DNA of 64,000 nt from Bin5 sp965232575 (GCA_965232575.1 CBDDPZ010000007.1:186001-250000), one strand, 5' to 3'; numbered from the stretch's first letter, positions 1 to 9,187 are shown. Notes: generated from the letters alone by a model not told the origin. A program made the numbers and translations.

Positions 1-236
1 CTGATGTGCCCAGCCGTAAGGACCTGGCCCGTTTTCTAGAGTGGCTGCGGGCGGACGAAGTCCTGGTCTATACGTCTGACTTTCCCCATTGGGATATGGA
101 TGAACCCAGCACATTCTTGAGGGGTCACAACCCAGACCTACGCCGGCGGGTTATGGTTGAGACAGCCCGCGAGCTCTACCAGCTAGACAGTCAACTCACC
201 AGTGCCCCACGAGAGAATGCTGCTCGCGCCCTGTAG
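1..236 (+). CDS. Amidohydrolase-family protein, C-terminal fragment
   Basis: The frame is open from the window edge and ends at a TAG at 234-236, so only about the last 78 codons are visible. The segment SDFPHWD is typical of the last metal-site strand of amidohydrolase_2 (ACMSD-like) decarboxylases/hydrolases, where an Asp follows Ser or Thr and a Pro-His pair comes just after. The short helical tail with an NPDLRRRVM-like stretch also fits the family end, where NA+LY or similar usually occurs. The catalytic core lies outside the window, so substrate cannot be named. It is followed by Rieske, LLM and alcohol dehydrogenase genes on the same strand, which suggests a degradative cluster, although 416 bp separates it from the next gene. 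Confidence 0.6.
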   Translation, partial: DVPSRKDLARFLEWLRADEVLVYTSDFPHWDMDEPSTFLRGHNPDLRRRVMVETARELYQLDSQLTSAPRENAARAL

Positions 237-652
237 GCCTAATGAAATCCGAATATTACCGGAATTGAAAAGAAAATATGGCTCAATTGGAATACATGTG
301 GTTGACAAGATAGGCGTCGGTTGCTGAAAGAAAAGAAAGTAAATCGTAAAAGGCGGACATTTGAAGCAGCCAACACTCGCCCCCCTCTAACTCCCCCTGC
401 TAGGGGGAGGATGGTCATGGTCGAAAACGGCCTTTTTTGGCCAGCATCGGTAAAAGTCCTTCCTGGCAGGAGGGATTTAGGGAGGTCGATGTCGTGCTTG
501 CATCGACACTCGTTTACTAAGGTAATACGCTGATCCCATCAGCAGGTTTGCTTTGCTAGTCTCGATGTCACTCAGACTGTCTACCACATAAGATCCCGTT
601 GAGCCGAAAATCTTATTGGGCCGCATCTGCATCGGCCACAGGAGAAAGCTCT
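237..652. other. Intergenic region with an imperfect inverted repeat
   Basis: No convincing gene is present. The only clear structure is the inverted repeat at 381-486 (listed separately). A 70-codon open frame at 321-533 runs straight through this repeat and has no protein-like features. Confidence 0.5.
381..486. repeat. Imperfect inverted repeat, MITE/REP-like
   Basis: The left arm (381-410) starts CCCCCTCTAACTCCCCCTGC and itself contains a small CCCCCT/AGGGGG hairpin. The right arm (458-486) is its imperfect reverse complement, ending GGATTTAGGGAGGT. The arms are separated by about 47 bp. I read this as a small non-coding repeat unit of the kind scattered in many genomes. No second copy is seen in this window. 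Confidence 0.55.
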
Positions 653-1021
653 ATGGCTAAACGCCAAGCTAAGCAGCGTTATGTGGTTGCTCGGACGGAG
701 GAGTTACCACCGGGTCAGCGACGTATCGTCACTGTACGAGGTCGCGAAATCGGCGTCTTTAATGTCGGCGGCGAATATTTCGCATTGCTGAACTACTGTC
801 CTCATCGGTTCGCGCCGTTATGCCTGGGCCGGCTGCGACCGCTCGTTACCTCAGCCGATGTTCCTCAAGTGGGTCACGAACGCGAAAATGAAATCCTCAA
901 ATGCCCCTGGCACCAATATGAATTTGATATTCGGACTGGCAAAGCGCTCTTCGATCCAAAACTAGCCGTCCGCACCTATGAGGCGAAACAAGAGCAAGAT
1001 CAGGTCGTCATATATTTATAA
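653..1021 (+). CDS. Rieske [2Fe-2S] domain protein
   Basis: A 122-residue protein that is essentially one Rieske domain. The cluster ligands are visible as C49-P-H51 and C84-P-W-H87. The spacing between the two ligand pairs (32 residues) is longer than the 15-17 typical of many Rieske ferredoxins, so there is an insertion that includes a second CLG cysteine. It probably passes electrons to an oxygenase or is a stand-alone ferredoxin in the cytoplasm; no partner oxygenase is in the window. I chose the ATG at 653 because AGGAGAAAG lies just upstream; an in-frame TTG at 599 has no such support. It precedes an LLM oxidoreductase on the same strand. Confidence 0.85.
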   Translation: MAKRQAKQRYVVARTEELPPGQRRIVTVRGREIGVFNVGGEYFALLNYCPHRFAPLCLGRLRPLVTSADVPQVGHERENEILKCPWHQYEFDIRTGKALFDPKLAVRTYEAKQEQDQVVIYL

Positions 1022-1088
1022 TGAACACAATTTGTATGTTTTCAGCATCTCGCCCACCATCACAGAATGAATTCTGCGACTAAGATAA

Positions 1089-1109
1089 AAACAGGCTTCA
1101 AGCCTGTTT
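1089..1109 (+). terminator. Hairpin after the Rieske gene
   Basis: A 9-bp perfect stem (AAACAGGCT / AGCCTGTTT) with a 3-nt loop, 68 bp after the Rieske stop codon. The U-rich end is only the TTT of the stem itself, so it is a weak intrinsic terminator candidate. Confidence 0.45.
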
Positions 1110-1231
1110 CATCGCCTAGCTGTAGATTTCAAACTACACAACACGGACTTCATCACCACCGTTGAAACAAAAGCTTTGTCGTACAAAGCCTTCTTCCCGG
1201 CTTCTCCCATAAGCTAAGAAAGGGTGTCACC

Positions 1232-2161
1232 ATGAAATTTGGCGCACAGGTCAATTGTTATCTGACAACTTGGGATAACATTCGTACTGTGATCGAGGCC
1301 ATGGAAGCGGGCCGGTGGGACAGTCTGTGGTTTGCCGACCACTACCTGCCACTGTCGCCAAAGCGGGAAGAAGAGCCGCTGCCGGCCTACGAAGGATATA
1401 CGCTTATTGCCGCCGCCGCAAGCATCACCGAACGGATGCGGCTGGGCAATTTGGTTTTGGGCAATACCTACCGCAACCCGGCCCTGGTGGCCAAAATGGC
1501 CGGAACGGTCGATCAGATATCCCACGGCCGCTTCACCTTAAGCATTGGGGCCGCCTGGTTCCAGCGGGAGCATGAGGCCTATGGCTGGGATTTCCCGCCG
1601 ATGAAGGAGCGCTCGGATCGGCTGGAGGAAGCCTGTGCCCTGCTGCGAGCTCTCTTTACAGCCGATGGACCGGTCGATTTCGAGGGCCGCTACTACCGGC
1701 TCGATCAGGCTCCGCTGTCACCCGGAGGTTACAACAACCGGCAGATTCCGATTATGGTCGGCGGCACCGGTGAGCGGCGCACACTGCGCACCCTGGCCAG
1801 ATATGGTGACATCATGAACCTGGATGGCTGGGCTGGCGGGCCAATGACCCAAGAATATTACTTTCACAAAGTCGGAGTTCTGGAGCAGCACTGCGAAAAC
1901 GTTGGCCGAGACCCATCCGAAATCAAGCGTACTATCCTGATGCCGGTCAAGGTCACCGACGATCCGGCTGAAGCTGAAGCCTTCATCGCCAGTCGCAGCC
2001 TGGGTGAAGGCACGGCGGCCGGACCCAAGGACTACGTTATTGAACGCATCGGTCAGTTTATGGATGTGGGGGTTGATGAGATCATGTTTGCGGGCTTGCT
2101 CACTACGGACGTTGAGCAGTACCACTACTTTGAAGAAGAGATTTTGTCTGCGTTTGATTGA
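1232..2161 (+). CDS. LLM-class flavin-dependent oxidoreductase
   Basis: A 309-residue luciferase-like TIM-barrel protein. The N-terminus has the usual strand-loop signature (GAQVNCY, then DSLWFADHYLP), followed by TERMRLGNLVLGNTYRNPALVAKM and then GRFTLSIGAAWFQREH, all hallmarks of F420- or FMN-dependent luciferase-like monooxygenases/reductases. The length is normal for the family. The start ATG follows GAAAGGG by a suitable distance. Which cofactor (F420 or FMN) and which substrate cannot be read from sequence. Placement between a Rieske protein and an alcohol dehydrogenase suggests a role in oxidation of a small organic compound. Confidence 0.88.
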   Translation: MKFGAQVNCYLTTWDNIRTVIEAMEAGRWDSLWFADHYLPLSPKREEEPLPAYEGYTLIAAAASITERMRLGNLVLGNTYRNPALVAKMAGTVDQISHGRFTLSIGAAWFQREHEAYGWDFPPMKERSDRLEEACALLRALFTADGPVDFEGRYYRLDQAPLSPGGYNNRQIPIMVGGTGERRTLRTLARYGDIMNLDGWAGGPMTQEYYFHKVGVLEQHCENVGRDPSEIKRTILMPVKVTDDPAEAEAFIASRSLGEGTAAGPKDYVIERIGQFMDVGVDEIMFAGLLTTDVEQYHYFEEEILSAFD

Positions 2162-2273
2162 AGAATCAATTATGCGACTTTAATAAAGCCTTTGAAACGG
2201 TGGCAATTAACGTCAGTCTAGCATCCTGAGTAGGCGGATTAGGCCCATAAGGCTACAAAAACCTTAATGGAGC

Positions 2274-2331
2274 CGTATCGAAGGGTACGGGTTGGCCTCG
2301 AATCGTCGTTTGAGCCGCACCCTTCGATACG
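2274..2331. repeat. Perfect 13-bp inverted repeat
   Basis: CGTATCGAAGGGT at 2274-2286 and its exact reverse complement at 2319-2331, separated by 32 bp, between the LLM and dehydrogenase genes. There is no T-tract, so it looks more like a small dispersed repeat or operator than a terminator. Confidence 0.55.
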
Positions 2332-2374
2332 CCCTCGTACCTCGGGCTGATTTGAATATAGAAAGGAGTTATCT

Positions 2375-3454
2375 ATGAAAGTGAAAGCCGCTGTCTTGTA
2401 CGAAGTGAACCAGCCAATTGTGGTTGAAGAGGTTGATGTGGACGGTCCCAAAGCGGGCGAAGTCCTGGTCAAGATCGCCGCGACGGGCGTCTGCCATAGC
2501 TGCTACTCCGTTATTACGGGGAAGGAAAAGTGGCCGCTTCCCGCCGTGTTGGGCGATGAAGGGGCCGGGGTTGTCGAGGCGGTTGGATCGGGTGTCAGCC
2601 TGGTCAAACCAGGTGATCACGTAGTGCTTTCGATCTCGCCTGCCTGTGGTCACTGTATCTACTGTGTGCGAGGCTATGCCAGCCTTTGCCTCAAGGCAGC
2701 CCAGATGAGAGAGCGCCCCCCGCGCTATAGCAAAAATGGAAAGGGCATCTACCAATTCACCGTCGCTTCCTTTGCCGAATATACGGTCGTCCCCCAAGAA
2801 GCCGCGGTCCCGATTGACCAGGATCTCCCGCTCGATAAGGCAGCCCTATGTGGTTGTAGCGTCATCGCCGGCGTGGGTAGCGTGGCCAACACAGCGGAGG
2901 TGAAGCTAGGGAGCAGCGTCGTCGTTTTTGGGGCCGGCGGCATCGGGTTGAACGCGATTCAAGGGGCCGCTCTGTCCGGGGCAGCCCAGATCATCGCGGT
3001 TGACTTGGTGGAGGCGAAGCTTGAAATGGCTCGACAGTTTGGGGCTACACACACCATCAACGCCAGCAACGGTGACCCGATCTCCGAAATCCACGCCTTG
3101 ACCGAGGGTTTGGGGGCCGATTATGCGATTGAAGCCATTGGCACAAATGTGACGTATGAACAGGCCATACGGGCCATTCGACCGCGGGGCAAAGCGATCT
3201 TGATTGGTTTACCGCAGTCCGAACCGATTTGTCTGGAGCCTCAGCTGCTGATGAATGGGGAGAGGATAATAATGGGCAGTGCCCTCGGCACGACGCGGAT
3301 GCGCTATGATGTACCTCGCCTCATCTCACTCTATCGGGCCGGAAAACTGAAACTGGATGAACTTATCACCCAAACCTATCCGTTGGAAGCGGTGAATGAG
3401 GCGTTTGAAGATATGCTCAATGGCAAGGTTGCCCGTGGGGTAATTCGATTTTGA
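2375..3454 (+). CDS. Zinc-type medium-chain alcohol dehydrogenase
   Basis: A 359-residue MDR dehydrogenase. Structural-zinc cysteines are complete (C91, C94, C97, C105 in CGHCIYCVRGYASLC). The catalytic-zinc Cys is C40 in TGVCHS and a third candidate Cys is C161. The position that is normally His in GHEGAG is Asp61 here (GDEGAG), which is unusual. The nucleotide-binding loop GAGGIG is at residues 186-191. RBS AAAGGAGTT precedes the ATG. Family knowledge points to NAD(P)-dependent oxidation of an alcohol or reduction of an aldehyde. The stop codon overlaps the start of the next dehydrogenase-like frame by four bases, which suggests translational coupling before that gene decayed. Confidence 0.87.
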   Translation: MKVKAAVLYEVNQPIVVEEVDVDGPKAGEVLVKIAATGVCHSCYSVITGKEKWPLPAVLGDEGAGVVEAVGSGVSLVKPGDHVVLSISPACGHCIYCVRGYASLCLKAAQMRERPPRYSKNGKGIYQFTVASFAEYTVVPQEAAVPIDQDLPLDKAALCGCSVIAGVGSVANTAEVKLGSSVVVFGAGGIGLNAIQGAALSGAAQIIAVDLVEAKLEMARQFGATHTINASNGDPISEIHALTEGLGADYAIEAIGTNVTYEQAIRAIRPRGKAILIGLPQSEPICLEPQLLMNGERIIMGSALGTTRMRYDVPRLISLYRAGKLKLDELITQTYPLEAVNEAFEDMLNGKVARGVIRF

Positions 3455-4417
3455 AATCACAGCGCATCGTCGCCACAGCTCAGAGCAAAATTGCAGTTGA
3501 GGACTTTGAGCTACCATCATTAGAACCAGATCAGGTGCTTATCGAAACGCAGTTCTCTGCAATTTCGCCGGGTACGGAGCTGGCCTTTCTACATCACCTG
3601 CCAAATACGCCCGGTGTTTATCCCTACTATCGGGCTACTCATCCAGTGGTCACGTGGCTGACAAAGGAAGTGCTGTGACTGATTTGGAAGTCGGCCAGCG
3701 GGTGGCCTGTAAAATTAGACACGCGGCCCACGCTATCGTTGAGGCTGGTCGCTGTATCCCTATTCCTGATGGAGTCAGCAATCAGGATGCGTCCATCTAT
3801 CGGCTGATATCAATTGTCATGCAGGGCATTCACAAGGCCCAAGTTCAATTGGGTTGGGAGGTGGCCGTGCTGGGATTAGGCTCGATTGGTAATCTGGCCG
3901 GACAGGTTGCTCGGGCTGCAGGCTCAACCCACGTCCACGGTTTTGATCCGGTTGGCTGGCGACGAGACCTGGCTTTGCAGTCTGGCTTCGATGCGGTTTC
4001 TGACTCAACCGAAATCGGAACCCTGACGGATCGCTTCCAGGCTGTCATCGAAGCGACTGGCATGGCTGAAGTCGTGCCGTCCTCATTTCACCTGGCCGCG
4101 CGATTGGGCCATGTGGTTCTGCTTGCCTCAACACGGGGCGAGACGGAGAGCGTCAATTTTTATCGCGATGTCCACAAAAAAAGGGACTAACCATCTTTGG
4201 CGCGCACGATGCGATTCGGCCCCAGACTGAAGACCATCTGGGCTTTACGACCGAACAGACCGATGATCTTACCACCCTAAGACTCGTGGCCAGTGGTCGC
4301 GTTCAGGCCAAACCAATCATCAGCGATGTCGTCTCCTATCAAGATGCGACCAGCGCTTATCAACGATTAACGCGGCGTGATGAAGCGTTGATGATGATTG
4401 TCTTGCAGTGGAAGTGA
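3451..4417 (+). pseudogene. Second MDR-type dehydrogenase, disrupted by two frameshifts
   Basis: Three consecutive frames together give one zinc-binding-dehydrogenase-like protein of about 322 codons. The first frame (TTG start at 3451) has ISPGTELAFL, a signature of the bi-domain/threonine-dehydrogenase-like subgroup. The reading continues in another frame after about 3630 as GYSSSGHVADKGSAVTDLEVG; adding one C at 3630/3631 restores a normal YYPGYSSSG segment. The Rossmann part contains GLGSIGN. A second shift lies in the A-tract at 4176-4182, after which the frame reads GLTIFGAHDAIRP to a TGA at 4415. There are no N-terminal zinc cysteines of the classical type. Either the gene is decayed or the assembly has two small indels. 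An IS element begins only 44 bp after it. Confidence 0.75.
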
Positions 4418-4460
4418 GGCCACCAGTGAAAGAGGAGCATCTATGGTGGGTCCCAATGTT

Positions 4461-5455
4461 TGGACCACGAAACGGGTAAAATAAGGTGCATCCAGATGGA
4501 TGCGGCCGGCTCTGAGCGGCAACAGGCGGTCTTCCGCCATCAGAGCACGAAGTGCTCTTCCGCCGGCGTGCGGTAATTGAGACTTTGATGTGGTCGTTCA
4601 TGGTTGTAGAAGTCGAAATAGGCGGTCAAACCGGTTTGCAGCTGACGCACCGTGTCATACTGGTTGAGATAGATGTTCTCGTATTTGACGCTGCGCCATA
4701 GACGTTCGCAGAAGACGTTGTCGAGGGCGCGGCCTCGCCCGTCCATGCTGACTTGAATGTTGGCCGAGAGCAGGCAGGCGGTGAAAGCATCGGCCGTGAA
4801 CTGTGCGCCCTGGTCGGTGTTGAAGATCTTGGGCCGACCCGTGCTTGCCCATCAGACGCATCAGCCGTCTGACCCGTTTGCCATTGACAGCATAACCCAG
4901 CCGGCGCAGATAGACGGTCATCTTGCGCCAGCCATAGAAGGGCGTGCGCAGGAATTGCTCGTCAATCAGCCGCATCAGTTGCAGGTTCAATGCTGACTCG
5001 GGAGCCGCCTGGTAGTAGAAAGAGGAGCGGTTGAGCCCGAGCAGTTCACCCTGCCGCCGGACACTTAGAGTCGGGTTTGCTACATCGACCATACGCCGTC
5101 TCTCATGGACCGAAGCGGGCAACTTTTTTTTCAGCCACTCAAGTTCCATCTTGAGCCGCCCGATCTGTTCATAAAGTTCTGCTTCCTGGGACTCCTGCTC
5201 CCGATGCCTGCGCTCACCATTGCTGGCGAAGACGCTGGGTCCGTCTTCCAGAAGTTGCCGTTTCCAGGCCCGTATCATGTTGGGATGGATCTCGTGTTCA
5301 CTGGACAACTGGCTAATCGTCTTGCTGCCTTCGAGCGCTTCCAGCGCAATCCGAAACTTGTAGGCCGCCGAGTGCCGCCGCCGCTTCTTGACCATCGTGC
5401 TGCCCCTCCACAGGCTTGGTGACTTGCTTCATTATACACCTTAACTTGTGGTCCA
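4461..5455 (-). mobile_element. IS3-family insertion sequence, internally deleted
   Basis: The ends carry inverted TGGACCAC boxes (4461-4468 and the complement at 5448-5455) followed inward by similar TAAGGTGYAT sequence. The element is flanked by GTT on both sides (4458-4460 and 5456-5458), a 3-bp target duplication as expected for IS3-family transposition. The length of about 995 bp is short for this family (usually 1.2-1.5 kb), in line with the internal deletion in the transposase gene. It has inserted just downstream of a decayed dehydrogenase. Confidence 0.85.
4540..5395 (-). pseudogene. IS3-family transposase, internal deletion and frameshift
   Basis: Read on the minus strand from an ATG at 5395 preceded by GGAGGGG. 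The N-terminal part is an OrfA-like helix-turn-helix with a leucine-zipper-like coil (ELYEQIGRLKMELEWLKKKL) fused in frame to the start of OrfB (helical HTH_21-like region). At about 4831-4850 the sequence jumps from the RRLMRLMG segment to the RPKIFNTDQGAQFT segment in another frame, skipping the stretch that normally carries the first catalytic Asp. The last part keeps the second Asp (NTDQG) and the Glu of ERLWRSVKYE. With the first Asp missing and the frame broken, the enzyme should be inactive. Confidence 0.85.
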
Positions 5456-5687
5456 GTTTTCGGGGCCAAGCTCAATATGGGAAAACAGCCGATAACACGA
5501 GAAACGTTATGGATGCTTTTCTCCATGTTTCAAAGGCTTGTTAGACACCTCGCGACGCCCTGCCACGGCGGAAAGCCGCCCGGCAGCATCCGGCAATGCA
5601 CGCCCCCTGAAGTCAGGTCGAGTATTGCATCAACTACCAAACGCATATCCAGGCTGCGGAGTCGTCATCCCCCAAATCCCACTTCGA

Positions 5688-6602
5688 TCAAACCTCACCA
5701 GGCCCTGCCCCAATCCTATTGACCTCAGCAACGACCTCATCCGCCTCCTCCGTCCCGTGCTCCACACAGAACAGCGCATCCTCCAGCAAAAACAGGCAAT
5801 CGGCATAGAAACGGACGCGTTCCCAGCACTGGTCCATCAGCGGATAGACCTTTGCGCAACGCCGCAAAAACGCATCCCCGAAGCAGACGCACAGCCCCGC
5901 AAAGTCCACGGCAGGGTCGCCAATACCCGCATGACCGAAATCGATCATGCCTACAACCCGCCGCGCCTCCGCGCTGTACAGGGTATTGCTCGACCCAAAG
6001 TCACCGTGCCGCAGCACCGTGTCGAAAGCGAACCGTTCATCGTCCCCCAGAAAAGCCTCGAACTGCCCCGTCGTCCACGCCCGCGCCTCCGCCGTCAGAC
6101 GCGGAAACACGACCTGCTCGACCCGCCCAAAAATCTCCCGCAGCGCAGCCGGCGAGTCAGACGGCTCCTGGGGAATATCGACCGTTTCAGGCGGGACAGC
6201 GTGCAGCGCCTGCAAAAACGACGCGATATCCATAGCCAGGCGGTCGATCGTTCCCTCATCACCGATCCGCCCGAACTCCTCCGGCCACAGCGGACTGCCC
6301 GGCAGCTTGCGATAGCCCACAAACGCCCGCCCCACCTCGTCGTCCAGATTGTGGTAAATGTAATCCGGCGTCGCCAGCTGAACCCGCGGCCGCACCGCGC
6401 TCAATATCGCATGTTCTCGCCGCAGCCCGGCAACGCCCTTCCTGTACTTCGGGAAACGAAAAATCAGCCCGCTGTTGACCAGAATCAACTCATTATTCTG
6501 CCCCGCCCGAAACAGCTCAACCCTCTCCAACCTCAACTCAGGGCAAACCGCCTCAATACTCTCCCTGTACCCTTCTAACCCGTCTCCCACTCTCTCCCCC
6601 AT
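5688..6602 (-). CDS. Aminoglycoside phosphotransferase (APH) family kinase
   Basis: A 304-residue protein with the APH/choline-kinase fold. The N-lobe has NELILVNSGLIFRFPKY, where the Lys-like ATP contact is replaced by an FRFPK pattern known in APH(2'')-like proteins. The catalytic loop is HGDFGSSNTL and the metal-binding motif is IDFGHAGIGDPAVD. The family transfers phosphate from ATP or GTP to small molecules such as aminoglycosides, but many members act on other hydroxylated substrates, so resistance should not be assumed. It stands alone on the minus strand, divergent from nothing and upstream of the IS scar. Confidence 0.85.
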   Translation of the reverse strand: MGERVGDGLEGYRESIEAVCPELRLERVELFRAGQNNELILVNSGLIFRFPKYRKGVAGLRREHAILSAVRPRVQLATPDYIYHNLDDEVGRAFVGYRKLPGSPLWPEEFGRIGDEGTIDRLAMDIASFLQALHAVPPETVDIPQEPSDSPAALREIFGRVEQVVFPRLTAEARAWTTGQFEAFLGDDERFAFDTVLRHGDFGSSNTLYSAEARRVVGMIDFGHAGIGDPAVDFAGLCVCFGDAFLRRCAKVYPLMDQCWERVRFYADCLFLLEDALFCVEHGTEEADEVVAEVNRIGAGPGEV

Positions 6603-6694
6603 GACATCTCTGCCCTCAATCCGGTGACAGAACGTAAAAATAACCTATAATTCACCACCGCCGAACCATCGCGCCCCAGTGGTTTTTCTGACCC

Positions 6695-8764
6695 CTAGCC
6701 CCTAACCACCGCCGTCCGCAACGCCTCAACACTCGTCACCGGCAGCTTGCAAGCGTAGTTCTCGCACACGTACGCCGCCGGCTGACCCTCTACCAGCGTC
6801 CGGCCCGCCAACAAGGGCAGCGGGTTCTCGCTGTCCGGCTCCTTCAGGGCCAGCACACTGTGCGGCAGGTAGTGCCGCCGGACTTCCTGCAGCAGGAGCT
6901 GCGTGCGCGGATCTGCGAGATCGCCGACCACCGCAATCTCCTGGCTGGGGCCGAGCAGATCATCTAGCGCAGTCAGCAGCCGTCCAAAGCCGGTCGGCTG
7001 CTGCGCCATCGCCGCCGCCATAATCTGGAAAATGCGCGCCGCTTCACCGGCATACGCCTCGTTGCCGGTCAACTTGGCCAGCCGCAACAGCAGCTCAGCC
7101 GCCATCGAGTTGCCGCTCGGAATCGCGTTGTCGATGAAATCCTTGCGCCGGACCACCAGCTGCTCATGCGCGATGCCGGTCTGGAAAAACCCGCCTCCCG
7201 CCTCGTCCGCAAACTGGGCCTGCATAATCTGCGTCAGGCGCACCGCTTCCGCCAGCCAGCGCAGCTCGAACGTAGATTCGTAGAGCGCAACGAGCCCGCG
7301 CGCGAACGCGGCGTAATCTTCCAGGTACGCGTTAAAACGCGCCCGTCCGTCCTTATAGCTGCGAAAAAGAAAGCCATTCTCCTGGCTCATCTCTGCCAGG
7401 ATGAAGCTGGCCGCGGCGCGGGCAGCCTCCAAAGCGTCCGCCCGCCCGAGAACGACGCCGACATCGGCCAGCGCATGGATCATCAGGCCGTTCCATTCGG
7501 TCAGAACCTTATCGTCCCGCTCCGGCTTCACCCGCTTTTCCCGCTCTATGAACAGCTTCTGCCGCGCCGCGGCCAGCCGTTCGCCAACCGCTTCAACCGC
7601 CGCGCCCGTCTGCTGCGCAATCTCAGTCTCCGTCTGCCGCAGGTTCAGAATCGTCTTGCCCTCAAAGTTGCCCGCCGGCGTCACGCCGTAGCACCGTCCC
7701 AACAGGTCCGCCTCTTCCTTCCCCAAAATCCTCTCGATCTCTTCCGCCGTCCAGACGAAAAACTTGCCCTCTTCGCCCTCACTGTCCGCATCCTGCGCGC
7801 TGTAGAAGCCCCCTTCCGGCGCAGTCATCTCCCGCAGCACGTAATCGACCGTCTCCTCAACCACCTGGAGGTGCTCACGCCGCCCGTTGATCTGCCACGC
7901 GTGCAAATAGGCCCGCAGCAGCTGCGCGTTGTCGTACAGCATCTTTTCGAAATGGGGCACCAGCCAGATGCGGTCGACGCTGTAGCGATGAAACCCCCCG
8001 CCCAGATGGTCGTAGATCCCGCCTGCCGCCATCTGTTGCAGCGTATGTTCGGCAATGCCCAGCACATCCTCATCGCCGCCCCGCCGGTACTGGCTCATCG
8101 CAAATTCCAGCGTCATCGGCTGCGGAAACTTGGGCTGGTCGCCGAATCCGCCGTACTGTTTATCGAAATACTGCAGCAGTTTGGCAGTGGCCTCGCTCAG
8201 GACCTCCTCGCCGGGCGCGCCGCCGCTGGCGGTCAGGCTGCCCGTGCGCCCGATAGCGTCGGTCAACCGTTGCGCCTGCTCTTCGAGGTCCCCCCGCCGG
8301 TTCTTGTACGCGTCCGCCACCGCTAGCAAGACCTGTGAAAAGGATGGTATGCCGTAACGCGGCTGGGGCGGGAAATACGTCCCGCCGTAAAATGGCTTTC
8401 CCGACGGCGTCAGAAATACGCTCATCGGCCAGCCGCCGCTGCCCGTCATCGCCTGCACCGCCTCCATGTAGATCGCGTCCAGGTCCGGGCGCTCCTCTCG
8501 GTCCACCTTGACGTTTACGAAACTGGCATTCATCAACGCCGCCGTCTGCTCGTTCTCAAAGCTCTCCCGTTCCATCACATGACACCAGTGGCACGCGCTG
8601 TAGCCAATGCTCAGAAAGATCGGCCTGTCCTCCGCCCGCGCCGTCTCCAGCGCCTCCTCCCCCCATGGGTACCAGTCCACAGGATTGTGGGCGTGCTGCA
8701 ATAGATAGGGCGATGTCTCATGCGCCAACCGGTTGGAATGGGCCGGCGTTTCTGAACGGGCCAT
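6695..8764 (-). CDS. YyaL/SPATA20-like protein with thioredoxin domain (DUF255)
   Basis: A 689-residue protein matching the usual length of this family. The N-terminus has the near-invariant NRLAHETSPYLLQHAHNPV region and a thioredoxin-like active site CHWCHVMERESF. The middle and C-terminal parts look like the alpha/alpha-six-barrel fold of glycosidase/epimerase relatives (GGGFHRYSVDRIWLVPHFEKML, and LEDYAAFARGLVALYE). The molecular activity of the family is not settled. The start ATG at 8762-8764 follows AAAGGA. It is probably cytoplasmic, since no signal peptide is visible. Confidence 0.92.
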   Translation of the reverse strand: MARSETPAHSNRLAHETSPYLLQHAHNPVDWYPWGEEALETARAEDRPIFLSIGYSACHWCHVMERESFENEQTAALMNASFVNVKVDREERPDLDAIYMEAVQAMTGSGGWPMSVFLTPSGKPFYGGTYFPPQPRYGIPSFSQVLLAVADAYKNRRGDLEEQAQRLTDAIGRTGSLTASGGAPGEEVLSEATAKLLQYFDKQYGGFGDQPKFPQPMTLEFAMSQYRRGGDEDVLGIAEHTLQQMAAGGIYDHLGGGFHRYSVDRIWLVPHFEKMLYDNAQLLRAYLHAWQINGRREHLQVVEETVDYVLREMTAPEGGFYSAQDADSEGEEGKFFVWTAEEIERILGKEEADLLGRCYGVTPAGNFEGKTILNLRQTETEIAQQTGAAVEAVGERLAAARQKLFIEREKRVKPERDDKVLTEWNGLMIHALADVGVVLGRADALEAARAAASFILAEMSQENGFLFRSYKDGRARFNAYLEDYAAFARGLVALYESTFELRWLAEAVRLTQIMQAQFADEAGGGFFQTGIAHEQLVVRRKDFIDNAIPSGNSMAAELLLRLAKLTGNEAYAGEAARIFQIMAAAMAQQPTGFGRLLTALDDLLGPSQEIAVVGDLADPRTQLLLQEVRRHYLPHSVLALKEPDSENPLPLLAGRTLVEGQPAAYVCENYACKLPVTSVEALRTAVVRG

Positions 8765-9187
8765 GATAAGTCCTTTGGCGCAACCGCGCCGATTCGTGGA
8801 TGGGCGAGAGATGGTTCCGCGCGCGTGAAGCGAACCTCACTATCCACTACCATTCAACACCGCGCCCATTTCAAGCAGGGGGCGCTTATGTCATTATAAT
8901 GGAATGGCGAACGCGGCGTCGAATCCGGCCGGGGAAGTTGGCATCTTCGTATTGACAGCAAACAATGGGGATGCTACCATTCTGCTATTCCCCATCTTGT
9001 ATCATGCGCGCAATGTGTCTCTTGCACCGGATGTTGTTGCAACGTTTTCGTCCGTGGAAGACTGTACCGCAGACCCGGTTACCGCTATTGCTGCATCGTA
9101 GCGTAGCAGCGATTCCATAGATCAAATCCGCTCCGGAGTCAATACAATGGGGTATGATGCCACAACTCTCATCATAGGGGATTAAAC
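8765..9187. other. Divergent intergenic region upstream of the peptide transporter
   Basis: About 420 bp between the minus-strand YyaL-like gene and the transporter locus. It holds the promoter candidate at 8952-8980. A 65-codon open frame at 8904-9101 overlaps that promoter and shows no recognisable protein features, so I do not call a gene. Confidence 0.5.
8952..8980 (+). promoter_or_regulatory. Predicted sigma-70-type promoter for the peptide transporter
   Basis: TTGACA at 8952-8957 and TACCAT at 8975-8980 with a 17-bp spacer. It points to the first receptor gene and would give a leader of about 200 nt. Confidence 0.55.

Noticed and set aside
321..533. Possible 70-residue protein
   Set aside because: It is translated from the inverted repeat and has no ribosome binding site or homology-like pattern.
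4790..5010. Plus-strand 79-residue ORF at the IS deletion site
   Set aside because: It is antisense to the transposase and has no signature of its own.
8904..9101. Possible 65-residue protein upstream of the peptide transporter
   Set aside because: It overlaps the TTGACA/TACCAT promoter and lacks protein-like features.
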